A DNA stretch of 64,000 nt from Ruminococcus sp. NK3A76. GTDB taxonomy: Bacteria > Bacillota > Clostridia > Oscillospirales > Ruminococcaceae. The DNA lies in contig NZ_JMMA01000002.1 of the NCBI RefSeq assembly GCF_000686125.1, positions 1,550,001 to 1,614,000 of the forward strand, written 5' to 3'. Below, one piece after another: positions 1 through 9,595 of the stretch; within the stretch, counting starts at the first letter, position 1; each line of letters begins with the position of its first letter. The notes under the pieces are model-generated. The model ran no database searches. It was not told where the DNA came from and saw only the letters and a list, made by a program, of their open reading frames with translations. The translations under genes were made by a program, and so were the position numbers.

Positions 1-1408
1 CATCGTTCATTGTCACCTTAGCGGAAATAAGGTCGAACTTCTGGAGCTCGTTATCTGCCATATCAAAGGTAAGGTTCTTTACATCAGGAACAGTCGTCTT
101 CTTACTGCCCATACTTACCTTGACGCTCATTTTATAGCCTTCCTTGACTATCTTGCCCTGGGTATCGCCCTGCCAGAATATAACGCCCTCGTCATACTCA
201 TTGTTATACTCATTGGAAGTATCGAATATGAGCTTATCGCCGAATTCTTCCTGAACTTCAAGAAGATCCTTACCAACAAAGTTCTGTATCTCGACTGTAC
301 CGGTACTGCCGGCAGTGCCGAGCTTATCTATAACGCTCATGGCGATGATAACTGCGGCAATGATAACTACAGCAGCTGTTACACCGAGCATTATCGGAAC
401 TATATACGAGCGCTTCTTTACCTCATATTCGTCGTCATCATCGTCGTCCTCGTCATCATAATCGTCTTCATCATCATACTCATACTTAGGCTGAGGCTTT
501 GAAGCCACAGGCTTGAAATACTTGGTAGAAGACTCATTATCAGAATTTCTCTGGCCGTACTTATAGCCAAAGGAAACTGAGCGGTTCATCTTGAAAGTAT
601 CAAGATCCTTTATCATATCAGATGCTGACTGATATCTTCTGTCAGGGAATCTCTCCATTGCGTGGAGTATTATCTCCTCTAAAGCCTCAGGGATAGAGGG
701 CATTATCTCTCTCGGAGGGATAGCTGTCTCATCTGTATGCTTTCTTGCTATTGCAAAGGCAGTATCACCGTCAAAAGGCTTTTTGCCTGTGAGCATCTCA
801 TAGAACATTATACCAACTGAGTAGATATCGCTTCTCTCATCGGTAGTCTCGCCCCTTGCCTGCTCGGGGGATATGTAATGAACAGAGCCTATAGTCTTAT
901 CGGAAAGAGTCTTTCCGTCAACTCTTGAAAATCTTGCGATACCGAAATCCATGACCTTGATAGTTCCATCAGGGAAAAGCATGATATTCTGCGGCTTGAT
1001 ATCCCTATGAACTATACCCTTATCATGTGCGTGCTGGAGAGCACGGAGTATCTGTGTGATGAAATGAACGCCGTCCTTCCATCTGAGAACGCCCTGCTGC
1101 TCGATAAACTCCTTAAGTGTGATACCGTCTATATATTCCATAACGATAAACTGTATCTCATCTGAAAAGCCCACGTCAAATATCTTAACGATATTGGGGT
1201 GGTTAAGAACAGCTATCGCCTTGCTTTCGTTTCTGAAACGTCTTAAAAATTCTTCGTTGTTGGAAAATTCGTCTTTGAGCACCTTAACGGCTACTACACG
1301 GTCTTCCATAATATCGTTAGCTTTATACACATCAGCCATACCGCCTACGCCGATAAGCTCAGTGATCTCATAGCGCCCGTCAAGGCGCTTTCCGATAACA
1401 GAATTCAT
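1..1408 (-). CDS. prkC: PASTA-domain Ser/Thr protein kinase, 3' end beyond the window
   Basis: The gene reads from an ATG at 1408 and runs off the left edge, so the C-terminus is missing. The first ~270 residues are a Hanks-type kinase domain: a glycine-rich loop near the start, the VAVK lysine, an HRD-type catalytic loop and a DFG-type metal site are all encoded between about 1300 and 900. An acidic linker with a long Asp/Glu run (about 430-480) leads to a single transmembrane helix (about 330-415), and the extracellular part begins with a PASTA repeat. This is the PrkC/StkP family, which senses muropeptides and controls cell wall growth and division. It lies 41 bp downstream of its cognate PP2C phosphatase gene, the usual Firmicutes pairing. 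An SD-like GGAG precedes the start. Confidence 0.95.
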   Translation of the reverse strand, partial: MNSVIGKRLDGRYEITELIGVGGMADVYKANDIMEDRVVAVKVLKDEFSNNEEFLRRFRNESKAIAVLNHPNIVKIFDVGFSDEIQFIVMEYIDGITLKEFIEQQGVLRWKDGVHFITQILRALQHAHDKGIVHRDIKPQNIMLFPDGTIKVMDFGIARFSRVDGKTLSDKTIGSVHYISPEQARGETTDERSDIYSVGIMFYEMLTGKKPFDGDTAFAIARKHTDETAIPPREIMPSIPEALEEIILHAMERFPDRRYQSASDMIKDLDTFKMNRSVSFGYKYGQRNSDNESSTKYFKPVASKPQPKYEYDDEDDYDDEDDDDDDEYEVKKRSYIVPIMLGVTAAVVIIAAVIIAMSVIDKLGTAGSTGTVEIQNFVGKDLLEVQEEFGDKLIFDTSNEYNNEYDEGVIFWQGDTQGKIVKEGYKMSVKVSMGSKKTTVPDVKNLTFDMADNELQKFDLISAKVTMND

Positions 1409-1449
1409 TTAGTATTCACTCCTATAAATATATGTTAAAACAGATAATA

Positions 1450-2178
1450 TCAATTAGCAAGCAGAGCGATAGTTATATTGTCCTTACCGCCCTCAAGATT
1501 TGCGTGTGCTACGAGCTTAGAGGCAGCCTCATCGAGGTTCTGACCGTAGACCGTATCATACATGAGCTCATTGGTGCAATAGTTATAAAGCCCGTCTGAG
1601 CAGAGAAGTATCGTGAAATTGCAGTCATTATCAAGCTCAAAATAGTCAGTCTCAACGTCCTTCTCAACGCCGACTGCCTTGGTAATGACATTCTTCATAT
1701 AATGGGTATCAGCTTCCTCACGGCTTATCTGACCCTGCTCAAAGAGCATCTCAACGAGTGTATGGTCGTTGGTTATCTGGTCGATACCGTTAGGAGTCAT
1801 GATATACGCCCTGCTGTCACCTACATTGGCGACGAAGACCTGCTTGCCCCTTACAAGAGCAGCCACACAGGTAGTACCCATTCCCTTATTCTCCTCGTTG
1901 CCTACGCTTTCCTGATAAACAAGGGAATTCGCAGCACTAACAGATGTGAGCAGCAGGTTTCTGATGCTGTTCTCATCGGCGTTTTCACGGTAATTCCCGG
2001 CTATCTTATCATATACGGCATTAATTGCGATCTCACTTGCAAGCGAGCCTGAGTTAGCTCCGCCCATACCATCGCATACAACAGCAAGGGCTGAATCATT
2101 ACCGATCATACCGACTCTGACTCTGTCCTGGTTTTCGTCTCTTTTTTGTCCTATATCGCTTTTATATGCAAGAAACAT
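1450..2178 (-). CDS. stp: PP2C-family serine/threonine phosphatase (Stp/PrpC)
   Basis: This 242-residue protein has the length and motifs of bacterial PPM/PP2C phosphatases. Visible are the N-terminal RDENQD metal-ligand motif, CDGMGG near residue 36, VGDSRAY in the middle, and a C-terminal GGKDNIT motif that supplies the last metal aspartate. It has no membrane segment. It removes phosphate from substrates of the adjacent PASTA kinase and from the kinase itself. It lies between rlmN (24 bp upstream) and the kinase gene in one minus-strand operon. The call is secure; substrates cannot be read from sequence. Confidence 0.95.
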   Translation of the reverse strand: MFLAYKSDIGQKRDENQDRVRVGMIGNDSALAVVCDGMGGANSGSLASEIAINAVYDKIAGNYRENADENSIRNLLLTSVSAANSLVYQESVGNEENKGMGTTCVAALVRGKQVFVANVGDSRAYIMTPNGIDQITNDHTLVEMLFEQGQISREEADTHYMKNVITKAVGVEKDVETDYFELDNDCNFTILLCSDGLYNYCTNELMYDTVYGQNLDEAASKLVAHANLEGGKDNITIALLAN

Positions 2179-2202
2179 TGAATCGCTACCGTCCTTTCCT
2201 TG

Positions 2203-3249
2203 TCATATTTCATATTCACGCCTTAGCTGACCGCAGGCGGCGTTTATATCAGCGCCGAGAGTACGGCGCACTGTGGCATTAAGACCACGCTCCTCAAGCA
2301 TAGCACGAAATCTCTGTGCGCTCTTTCTGTCGGAGGTGTAGTTTCTCTCTTTTATCTTATTTACGGGGATTATATTTACATGGCACACAAACCCTCCGAG
2401 AAGGGCTGCGAGCTCATCTGCATTCTTCTGCGAATCGTTAACGCCGTCGATAAGCGCATATTCAAAGGATATCCTCCTGCCGGTCTGCGCAAAGTAGTAT
2501 TTACACGCATCGAGCAGTTCCTCTATCCTGTATGTCTTATTGACAGGCATTATACTTGATCTGGTTTCATTATTTGTCGCATGGAGGGATATTGAAAGCG
2601 TAAGCCCCAGCTTAAGCGAGGCAAGCTCCCTTATCCTCGGCACTATACCGCAGGTCGATAGCGACAGGTGCCTCAGCGACATATTCATGCCCTTTTCATT
2701 AGACAGAAGGTCTAAAAAGCACACAACATTATCAAAGTTATCAAGCGGCTCGCCGATGCCCATGAGCACAGCACCGCCTATTCTCCTGCCACTGTCACGC
2801 TCTGCTGTATAGATCTGCAGAAGCATTTCAGAGGGCAGAAGATCTCTCCTGAAGCCGGCAATAGTCGATGCGCAGAAATTACAGCCCATTTTACACCCGA
2901 CCTGAGTGGATATACAGATCGTAGTGCCGTGGTTATAATCCATAACGACGCTCTCAACGTGGTTGCCGTCAGGAAGCCTATATAGATATTTTAACGTATT
3001 ATCGGTATGAGATTCAAGCCTTTTCACAATAAATAGTGATTTTAGACAAAATAGCTCACCGAGCCTTGCACGAAATTGTGTAGAAAGATTAGTCATTTTA
3101 TCAAAACTTTCCACACGCTTGACGTGCAGCCATTCATACAGCTGAGCGGCACGAAAACGCTTTTCTCCAGCAGCTATGACCTGCTCACAGAGCTCGTCAA
3201 AGCTGAGTGAAAGTATATCTATCCTGCCGTCATCGTCTCTTATTATCAT
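2203..3249 (-). CDS. rlmN: 23S rRNA (adenine2503-C2)-methyltransferase RlmN
   Basis: The 348-residue product is a radical SAM methylase. It contains the CxxxCxxC iron-sulfur motif (GCKMGCNFC, about residues 118-126) and a C-terminal cysteine in AACGQL, which is the methyl-accepting or resolving cysteine of the RlmN/Cfr family. The motif context and chromosomal location favour housekeeping RlmN over the resistance enzyme Cfr. RlmN methylates A2503 of 23S rRNA and A37 of some tRNAs. The start ATG overlaps nothing; rsmB ends 3 bp upstream, so the genes are translationally linked in the rsmB-rlmN-stp-kinase order typical of Firmicutes. Confidence 0.95.
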   Translation of the reverse strand: MIIRDDDGRIDILSLSFDELCEQVIAAGEKRFRAAQLYEWLHVKRVESFDKMTNLSTQFRARLGELFCLKSLFIVKRLESHTDNTLKYLYRLPDGNHVESVVMDYNHGTTICISTQVGCKMGCNFCASTIAGFRRDLLPSEMLLQIYTAERDSGRRIGGAVLMGIGEPLDNFDNVVCFLDLLSNEKGMNMSLRHLSLSTCGIVPRIRELASLKLGLTLSISLHATNNETRSSIMPVNKTYRIEELLDACKYYFAQTGRRISFEYALIDGVNDSQKNADELAALLGGFVCHVNIIPVNKIKERNYTSDRKSAQRFRAMLEERGLNATVRRTLGADINAACGQLRREYEI

Positions 3250-3252
3250 ATA

Positions 3253-4557
3253 TCAACCGTTCCTTATCAGCTTTGCGATAAAAAAGCCGTCTGAGCCGAA
3301 TTTATCAGGGGTTATACTTGCCTTGAAGCTGTCACCGAGAGTGCCGCCTATCGGGCAGGGCGAAAAATCCTTGTTCTCGCTTAAAAACCTGTCAATCACA
3401 TCATCGTTCTCGGCTCTTGAAAGTGTGCAGGTCGAATAGACGAGCACGCCTCCCTTTTTGACATATCCCGAAGAAGCGGAAAGGATAGCCAGCTGGATAT
3501 CCGGCAGTCTTTCAAACTCCTCAGGTGATTTATACTTTATCTCAGGCTTACGTCTTATTACGCCGAGCCCTGAACAGGGAACGTCGCAAAGCACTCTGTC
3601 TGCCTGAGGCATATCGCTTTTGAATATCTTTGCATCATTAGGCTCTGCTGATATTATATCGAGCCCGAGCCTCTGAGCACCTTTTCTAATTAATCGTACT
3701 CTGTTCTCGTGAAGGTCGAATGCGAGCAGGCGGCCTTTATTTTCCATAAGCTCTGCCATTGTAAAGCTCTTGCCGCCGGGGGCAGAGCATATATCAAGGA
3801 CAGTCATACCCGGCTTCGGGTCAACTGCTGCACAACAAAGCTGCGATGATATATCCTGAACATGGAAAAGCCCCTGTCTATATGCTTCAGTGTTTTCAGG
3901 CGAGCCGCCGGTTATCTTCACGCAGCCCTCAGGGAAGCTGACTGTCTCACAGCCGACACCCTCACTTATAAGCAGCTCACACAGCTTTTCGGGAGTTGTC
4001 TTGGTAGTATAGACCCTTGCTGTGACAGGCGGTCTGCCGGTAGAAGTCCTGAGCATATCCTTTGCTGTCTTTGCGCCGTATTCATCTGTCCACTTCTGCA
4101 CGAGCCAGAGGGGGCAGGAATACTCATACATCAGCTTTTCAGCTTCATTCTTACCCTCGGGAAGCGGCTTGCCGTCACGGACAAAGCCACGCATAAGGCC
4201 GTTTACAAAGCCTGGCAGAGCAGGATTACGTCTTGTATCGACGAGCTTGACGCTCTCATCTACTGCTGTATGGTCGGGAACACTATCCATATACAGGAGC
4301 TGATATATACCTGTTCTGAGGATATTTCTGACTTCAAGAGACAGCTTATCTGCACGTCTTACAAGGCGTGAGTCGATTATTCTATCAAGAGTAAGCCTGC
4401 GCTCGATACAGCCATAGAAAAGTGCTGTCGCAAAATGCTTGTCTCGCTCATCGAGCTTATACCTGTCAAGCTCCTTATCAAGGAGTATATTTGAATAAGC
4501 GCTGTTTTCATCGAGCTTTGTGAGCAGCTTTACTGCTGCCTTACGGGCGTTCGCCAT
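3253..4557 (-). CDS. rsmB: 16S rRNA (cytosine967-C5)-methyltransferase RsmB
   Basis: The product (434 aa from the ATG at 4557) has an N-terminal NusB-like RNA-binding region (about 1-140) followed by a SAM-dependent methylase domain. The domain shows the cofactor loop CSAPGGK and the catalytic-cysteine motifs of m5C methylases, DVPCSGLG and STCTL. I chose ATG 4557 because GGGGAG stands five bases upstream; an in-frame GTG six bases earlier sits within that SD. It is sandwiched between fmt and rlmN with 3-12 bp gaps. Confidence 0.95.
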   Translation of the reverse strand: MANARKAAVKLLTKLDENSAYSNILLDKELDRYKLDERDKHFATALFYGCIERRLTLDRIIDSRLVRRADKLSLEVRNILRTGIYQLLYMDSVPDHTAVDESVKLVDTRRNPALPGFVNGLMRGFVRDGKPLPEGKNEAEKLMYEYSCPLWLVQKWTDEYGAKTAKDMLRTSTGRPPVTARVYTTKTTPEKLCELLISEGVGCETVSFPEGCVKITGGSPENTEAYRQGLFHVQDISSQLCCAAVDPKPGMTVLDICSAPGGKSFTMAELMENKGRLLAFDLHENRVRLIRKGAQRLGLDIISAEPNDAKIFKSDMPQADRVLCDVPCSGLGVIRRKPEIKYKSPEEFERLPDIQLAILSASSGYVKKGGVLVYSTCTLSRAENDDVIDRFLSENKDFSPCPIGGTLGDSFKASITPDKFGSDGFFIAKLIRNG

Positions 4558-4569
4558 TTGCACTCCCCT

Positions 4570-5505
4570 TTATCTTCCGAGTATCGTACCTTTTGTAACC
4601 GGCTTGCCTCTGAGGTAGTCGGCAGTCTTCATACGCTTGCCGCCCTCAGCCTGCAACTCGGTTATCTTGAACTTGCCCTGCTTACAGGCAACTACAAACT
4701 CCCTATCATCTATTATCTCGCCGGGTGCACCGAAGGAACCGGTCTCATCGAGCAGCGAGGAATGATATATCTTTATCCTCTTGCCGTCAAGAAATGTCAC
4801 AGCACACGGCCAGTCGGAAAGGCCGCATATCTTCTTATGCACAGCCCTTGCAGAATTATCAAAATCAAGCTCACACATATCCTTTGAGAGCATCTTTGCA
4901 TATGTTGCCTTGCTCTCGTCCTGCTTGACAGGAGTTATCTCACCCTTATCAAGGAGAGGGAGCGTTTTGACGAGCAGCTCTGCACCCATTACAGCGAGCC
5001 TGTCAAACAGCTCGGCAGCAGTCTCATCAATGCCAATATCAGCAGTCTCCTGCAACAGGATATCTCCTGTATCAAGACCCTCACCCATAAGCATTGTAGT
5101 AATACCCGTCTGAGCTTCATCATCGAGCACCGACTGCTGTATAGGTGCTGCGCCTCTGTACTTAGGAAGCAGAGAGCCGTGGACATTTACGCAGCCAAGC
5201 CTCGGAAGCTCAAGAACTTCCTTGGGGAGTATCTTACCATAAGCGGCAACTACTATAACATCGGGGGATATCTTTTTTAATATGTCAAGGTATTCCTCGG
5301 CATCTTTTTTCAGGCTGTCGGGCTGATAGACCGGTGTGCCGTGTTCTAAAGCGAGCACCTTAACAGGCGGAGGAGTCAGCTTATATCCCCTGCCCTTGGG
5401 CTTATCAGGCTGAGTGAAAACGGCAGCAACTTCATATCCGTCAGCATACAATTTTTCGAGGGTAGCCACTGCAAAATCTGGTGTACCCATAAAAACTATC
5501 TTCAA
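4570..5505 (-). CDS. fmt: Methionyl-tRNA formyltransferase
   Basis: This 311-residue enzyme formylates initiator Met-tRNA using 10-formyl-THF. The N-terminal domain has the formyltransferase SLLPKYRGAAPI motif with the preceding NVHGS, and the C-terminal part matches the tRNA-binding Fmt_C domain. The start codon appears to be TTG at 5505: GAGGTAG lies eight bases upstream and the encoded MKIVFMGTPDFA is the exact family N-terminus, whereas the nearby ATG at 5510 is followed in frame by TGA. It sits between def and rsmB, the standard arrangement that couples formylation and deformylation. Confidence 0.95.
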   Translation of the reverse strand: MKIVFMGTPDFAVATLEKLYADGYEVAAVFTQPDKPKGRGYKLTPPPVKVLALEHGTPVYQPDSLKKDAEEYLDILKKISPDVIVVAAYGKILPKEVLELPRLGCVNVHGSLLPKYRGAAPIQQSVLDDEAQTGITTMLMGEGLDTGDILLQETADIGIDETAAELFDRLAVMGAELLVKTLPLLDKGEITPVKQDESKATYAKMLSKDMCELDFDNSARAVHKKICGLSDWPCAVTFLDGKRIKIYHSSLLDETGSFGAPGEIIDDREFVVACKQGKFKITELQAEGGKRMKTADYLRGKPVTKGTILGR

Positions 5506-5519
5506 TGCATTCTACCTCT

Positions 5520-5996
5520 TTAGTCTTTAAGATCTTCGGGGTCTGCCCACTCAACGACGAACTCGGTGAAGATATGGCCGTCAAGGTGGTCGAGCTCATG
5601 GCACACAGCCTGCGCAAAAAGCTCGCTGACCTCCATTTCATACCACTCGCCGTTTCTGTCCTGAGCCTTGAAGCGAACTGTAACGGGACGTATAGTATAG
5701 CCCCACTCATTAGGACATGAAAGGCAGCCTTCGAGAACCTTATGTGTTTCCTCGGACTTTGAGATTATCTCGGGATTGATAAGCTCGTGTATCCCTGTAC
5801 CGTCATCAACATCTATGATAACGACTCTTCTGAGCACGCCGACCTGCGGAGCAGCAAGGCCTACGCCCTGAGCCTGCACAAGTGTCTGCGCCATATCGTC
5901 AAGAAGAGTATGAAGTCTGTCATCGAACTTTTCAACAGGCTTGCATTTTTTATGAAGTGTTTCATCACGTTTATTGAGTATTTTTCTAAGTGCCAT
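5520..5996 (-). CDS. def: Peptide deformylase
   Basis: The 158-residue protein carries all three peptide deformylase motifs: GVGLAAPQ (44-51), EGCLS (89-93) and HELDH (133-137), which supply the metal-binding Cys and two His and the catalytic Glu. It removes the formyl group from nascent proteins. It lies between priA and fmt with 10-15 bp gaps, in the conserved priA-def-fmt order. The ATG has GAGGA upstream. Length and motifs are standard. Confidence 0.97.
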   Translation of the reverse strand: MALRKILNKRDETLHKKCKPVEKFDDRLHTLLDDMAQTLVQAQGVGLAAPQVGVLRRVVIIDVDDGTGIHELINPEIISKSEETHKVLEGCLSCPNEWGYTIRPVTVRFKAQDRNGEWYEMEVSELFAQAVCHELDHLDGHIFTEFVVEWADPEDLKD

Positions 5997-6005
5997 TGTT
6001 TATCC

Positions 6006-8471
6006 TCACAATCCTATATCGCCGTTGATATCGGCATATATCCTTACGTCCTTAAACTCGCTCTTTTTGGAGAACTCTTTAAGAAGCGTGCTTATCATTA
6101 TTCTGAAATTGTTGTTATTTTTGCATTTTAAGATCATTCTGTAGCGGTAGCGGCCGCCCACTCTTTCCAGAGCACAGGGAGCAGGGCCAAGCACACGCAG
6201 GAATTTAATACTATCCTGATTTTTGGACAGATAATCATTCATCATATCCGAAAAGCCCTCACTTGCAAGTATCGCCTTGCTTTCAAGCACTGCCGAAAAG
6301 CCTACAACGCATATATCACAGAATGGCGGATATATAAGCGCGTGCCGCAGTGCTATCTCCTGTTCGTAGAACTCTTTATAATCCTGTCTTGAGGCAAGGT
6401 CGAGCACATAGTGGTCAGGCACGAAGGTCTGAATAAAAGCAGTACCGGGCTTTTTCCCTCTGCCGCCTCTGCCGACGACCTGTGTTATCAGCGAGAATGT
6501 TCGCTCATAGCTTCTGAAATCGCCTGCAAAAAGTGCTTTATCAAGTGATATTACTCCCACACAGGTGACATTCGGGAAGTTTAGACCCTTTGCTATCATC
6601 TGTGTACCGAGCATTATATCATACTCGCCGTTTTCAAACGAGAGGAACTTTTCCTCATAGTCATATCTTGTCGAGACCGTATCTGCGTCCATACGAAGTA
6701 TACGGGCTTCGGGGAATATCCTTGCTATCTCCTGCTCTATCCTCTGAGTGCCGACGCCGCTCGAATAGAGCTTTGACGAGCCGCATTCAGGGCAGGTCTC
6801 CGGGAAAGGCATTGAATAGCCGCAGCAGTGACACATCAGCCTGTTATTCTTTATATGATATGTCAGCGCTATTGAACAGTTAGGACACTGGATAGGCTTT
6901 CGGCAGCCGCTGCACGAGACATAGGTGTTAAAGCCACGTCTGTTTAGCAGAAGTATCGACTGCTCGCCTTTTTCAAGTGTATCCCTTATGCTCTGTGCAA
7001 GCTCAAAGCTGAGCACGCCGTCGTTGCCGTCCTCCTTAGGAGATGACATATCGACTATCCTCACATCAGGGAGCGGAGAATCATTATATCTATGGTCAAG
7101 CTCAAACAGGCTGAACCGACCGTTTTTAGCATAATAGTAGCTTTCAAGCGAAGGTGTGGCAGATGCCATGAGCAAAACGGCGTTATTGAATCCGCAGCGC
7201 TGGATAGCAACGTCTCTTGCATGGTATCTCGGGCTCTGCTCGGACTTATACGTCTGCTCGCCCTCCTCGTCCATTATGATTATACCTATATCTTTAAGCG
7301 GAGAAAAGACTGCGCTTCTTGTGCCGATAACGATAGTCGCTTCTCCACGCATTATGCGTTTATATTCATCCATTCGCTGCCCGGGCGAGAGCGAAGAATG
7401 GATAACTGCTATACGCTCGCCGAAATACGAGCCGAATTTTTTAAGCATCTGCGGTGTCAGAGAAATCTCCGGCACGAGCATGACCGATGTCCTGCCACGC
7501 TTTTGCATAGCGTTTATAAGCCTGATAAACACCGATGTTTTACCGCTGCCGGTAACACCGTGAAGCAATGCGCCTGCCGGCTTACCGCTGTCACACAAGG
7601 CCAGTATACCGTCATATGCCTGCTGCTGCTCGTCGTTAAGTATGATAGTCTCGGGGTCTGTCCTTATCTTCTGCTCGCCTATTGCATTTCTGAGCGCTTC
7701 TGCCTTAAAGAAGCTGATGATATTCTTATCACCCATTCTTTTGAGCAGCGAGAGCGTACAGCTTGTCATATAGCAGACTTCCTTCTCGCTGATACAGCCG
7801 CATTCATCAAGCAGCTTTACAACGAGCGTCTGCTTTGCTGTAAGTGAAATGCCTGCTCTTGCCTGCAAAAAATCATCGGAAAGCCTTATCATCTTCTGTT
7901 CACTGTCAGCAGTCTTACGCCTCAGCTCCTGGGATTCCTCGATAACGCCCTTATCAATAAGGCTCATAACAAGAGCTTTTTTCTTCTTATCGCCTGTAAA
8001 GTCGAGGTATTCATCAACGTCACGCTGGGAAGTACAGTTTCTGATATACTCAGCAGCGGCCGTTTCTTCCTCGCTAAGGTCACCCTCATTCTTAGAGTTG
8101 ACAAGAGCATAGTGCGTTCTGCATATATACCCATACCCGGCAGGAACGACCGACCGGAATGCATCATAATAGGTACAGAAGGTATTCTCTCTGAGATAAG
8201 AGATTATCTTCAGCTGTTCTTCACTGACGAGTGGCTGCTCATCAACAAGTCTCAGCACAGGCTTGATTTTTTCAGGCCTTTCACCGAACGTGAGCACTCT
8301 GAGAACAAAGCCTATGACACGCTTATTGGCTTTTCCGAACGGAACGAGCACCCTGACGCCCGGCCTGATAAGGCTGCTTATCTCATCGGGGACAAGGTAG
8401 CTGAATTCGTTATCAAAGCTATAGCTCGCCGCCGACACGGCGACCTGAGCAACTGTAAAGCGAGCCTGCAT
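6006..8471 (-). CDS. priA: Primosomal replication-restart helicase PriA
   Basis: The 821-residue protein has an N-terminal DNA-binding region, then a superfamily 2 helicase core with Walker A GVTGSGKT (about residue 310) and the DEEGEQ box in place of DEAH. A cysteine-rich zinc-binding insert follows (CSGC, CPNC, CHCCG, CPEC; about 525-570), as expected for PriA. The helicase C-terminal half includes GTQMIAKGLNFPNV and QVVGRGGRG. It reloads DnaB at collapsed forks. It lies between rpoZ and def in the housekeeping operon. Confidence 0.96.
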   Translation of the reverse strand: MQARFTVAQVAVSAASYSFDNEFSYLVPDEISSLIRPGVRVLVPFGKANKRVIGFVLRVLTFGERPEKIKPVLRLVDEQPLVSEEQLKIISYLRENTFCTYYDAFRSVVPAGYGYICRTHYALVNSKNEGDLSEEETAAAEYIRNCTSQRDVDEYLDFTGDKKKKALVMSLIDKGVIEESQELRRKTADSEQKMIRLSDDFLQARAGISLTAKQTLVVKLLDECGCISEKEVCYMTSCTLSLLKRMGDKNIISFFKAEALRNAIGEQKIRTDPETIILNDEQQQAYDGILALCDSGKPAGALLHGVTGSGKTSVFIRLINAMQKRGRTSVMLVPEISLTPQMLKKFGSYFGERIAVIHSSLSPGQRMDEYKRIMRGEATIVIGTRSAVFSPLKDIGIIIMDEEGEQTYKSEQSPRYHARDVAIQRCGFNNAVLLMASATPSLESYYYAKNGRFSLFELDHRYNDSPLPDVRIVDMSSPKEDGNDGVLSFELAQSIRDTLEKGEQSILLLNRRGFNTYVSCSGCRKPIQCPNCSIALTYHIKNNRLMCHCCGYSMPFPETCPECGSSKLYSSGVGTQRIEQEIARIFPEARILRMDADTVSTRYDYEEKFLSFENGEYDIMLGTQMIAKGLNFPNVTCVGVISLDKALFAGDFRSYERTFSLITQVVGRGGRGKKPGTAFIQTFVPDHYVLDLASRQDYKEFYEQEIALRHALIYPPFCDICVVGFSAVLESKAILASEGFSDMMNDYLSKNQDSIKFLRVLGPAPCALERVGGRYRYRMILKCKNNNNFRIMISTLLKEFSKKSEFKDVRIYADINGDIGL

Positions 8472-8498
8472 CGGGCGAACAGTCCTTTCCTTTGAGAC

Positions 8499-8705
8499 TT
8501 ATCTTCTGAGCTCGGGGTCTTCAATGAATTTATATTCGCCGGAAGCAAATTCATCAACTGCTGTCTTGACAGGCTTTTCATTAAGGGTGATACCCTTTTC
8601 GTTAGCCTCATCAGTTATATCTCTTGCTCTCTTTGCTACTGCGAGCACGAGAGAGTAATAGCTCTCATTATTCTTAAGTATCTGTACGATTGCCGGTCTA
8701 AGCAT
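8499..8705 (-). CDS. rpoZ: DNA-directed RNA polymerase omega subunit
   Basis: This small protein (68 aa) begins [10 protein letters not shown] and contains the omega signature YYSLVLAVAKRARDI, in which the conserved Ala-Lys-Arg-Ala-Arg motif contacts beta-prime. I prefer the ATG at 8705, because GAGGTG lies seven bases upstream; an in-frame ATG six codons earlier lies inside the gmk coding region and lacks an SD. With this start the gene overlaps the 3' end of gmk by eight bases, implying coupled translation. The gmk-rpoZ-priA order is typical of Firmicutes. Confidence 0.92.
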   Translation of the reverse strand: MLRPAIVQILKNNESYYSLVLAVAKRARDITDEANEKGITLNEKPVKTAVDEFASGEYKFIEDPELRR

Positions 8706-9327
8706 TTTTAAGCACCTCTTCAATAGTTTCTTTCATATTCTCAGCCTTGAATTTATCGGCTCTGTTATCATTTGCCTTTACCGAGCTTACAACAAGCTCA
8801 AAATCTCTTATTGCGTCTTCAAGCGCATCATTCATTATAACGTAGTCATATCTGGGCGACTTTTCTATCTCGCCTGCGGCCTGAGCAACACGCTCAAGAA
8901 TCTTTTCCTCAGTCTCTGTTGCACGTTTTCTGAGCCTTCTTTCAAGCTCCTTTATTGACGGGGGAAGAATGAATATGCTGACACTTTCCGGACGGGACTC
9001 TTTTACCTGAAAAGCGCCTTTTGTCTCTATTTCAAGAATAGCATCTCTGCCCTGTGATATCGCATCGTCAACAGGCTTTGCAGGCGTGCCGTAGCTCTTG
9101 CCGACAAAGCGTGCATACTCCAAAAACGCATTATCGTCTATCATTTTATCAAATTCGTCCTGAGTGATGAAGTGATAGTTCACACCGTTTTCCTCACCCA
9201 CACGAGGGCCTCGTGTAGTACAGGATATCGAAAGAAAAGCACCTGTTTTCTCAAGCACTTCAGCAAGAATAGTGCCCTTGCCGCAGCCCGAAGGTGCGGA
9301 TACTATAATGATCTTTGCATCATTCAT
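8698..9327 (-). CDS. gmk: Guanylate kinase
   Basis: The product (209 aa from ATG 9327) phosphorylates GMP to GDP. It has the P-loop APSGCGKGT near the N-terminus, the GMP-binding SCTTRGPR and GVNYHFI motifs and a following YGTP-type segment, all in family order. I chose 9327 because a strong GGAGG/AAGGA stretch precedes it; an upstream in-frame start would lie far inside remA and add a non-homologous tail. It overlaps remA by eight bases and rpoZ by eight bases. Confidence 0.95.
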   Translation of the reverse strand: MNDAKIIIVSAPSGCGKGTILAEVLEKTGAFLSISCTTRGPRVGEENGVNYHFITQDEFDKMIDDNAFLEYARFVGKSYGTPAKPVDDAISQGRDAILEIETKGAFQVKESRPESVSIFILPPSIKELERRLRKRATETEEKILERVAQAAGEIEKSPRYDYVIMNDALEDAIRDFELVVSSVKANDNRADKFKAENMKETIEEVLKNA

Positions 9328-9580
9328 GGTCCTTCCCCTCCTCTGAGTCATCAATAAGTCTGCCGCCGACCGTCTCAGGAGAAACGGCACACAGCACCAC
9401 ATGATCGCTGTCCATTATTATAACTGCCCTTGTTCTTCTGCCGTAGGTCGCATCAATAAGGGTGCCCTTATCTTTAGCATCGCTTATGATACGCTTAATC
9501 GGTGCAGAATCGGGCGCCACGATAGCTATCAGCCTGTCTGATGAAATCAGATTGCCGTAGCCTATATTAAGAAGCTGCAT
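9320..9580 (-). CDS. remA: RemA-type DNA-binding regulator (DUF370)
   Basis: This protein of 86 aa contains the highly conserved DUF370 core: NIGYGN near the N-terminus, SPIKR-like SAPIKRII, and [15 protein letters not shown]. In Bacillus subtilis RemA is a ring-forming DNA-binding activator of matrix and osmoprotection genes; its role here is unknown. The ATG at 9580 has GGAGG six bases upstream; a GTG two codons earlier is an alternative. The yicC-remA-gmk-rpoZ order is conserved across Firmicutes. Confidence 0.93.
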   Translation of the reverse strand: MQLLNIGYGNLISSDRLIAIVAPDSAPIKRIISDAKDKGTLIDATYGRRTRAVIIMDSDHVVLCAVSPETVGGRLIDDSEEGKDHE

Positions 9581-9595
9581 AGACACCCTCCCTCA

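Noticed and set aside
2203-3249. Resistance methylase Cfr
   Set aside because: The gene lies in the conserved housekeeping order between rsmB and stp and has the normal RlmN length and motifs.
7092-7847. 251-codon plus-strand frame inside priA
   Set aside because: It is antisense to a fully supported priA gene, has no SD and has no recognisable motif.
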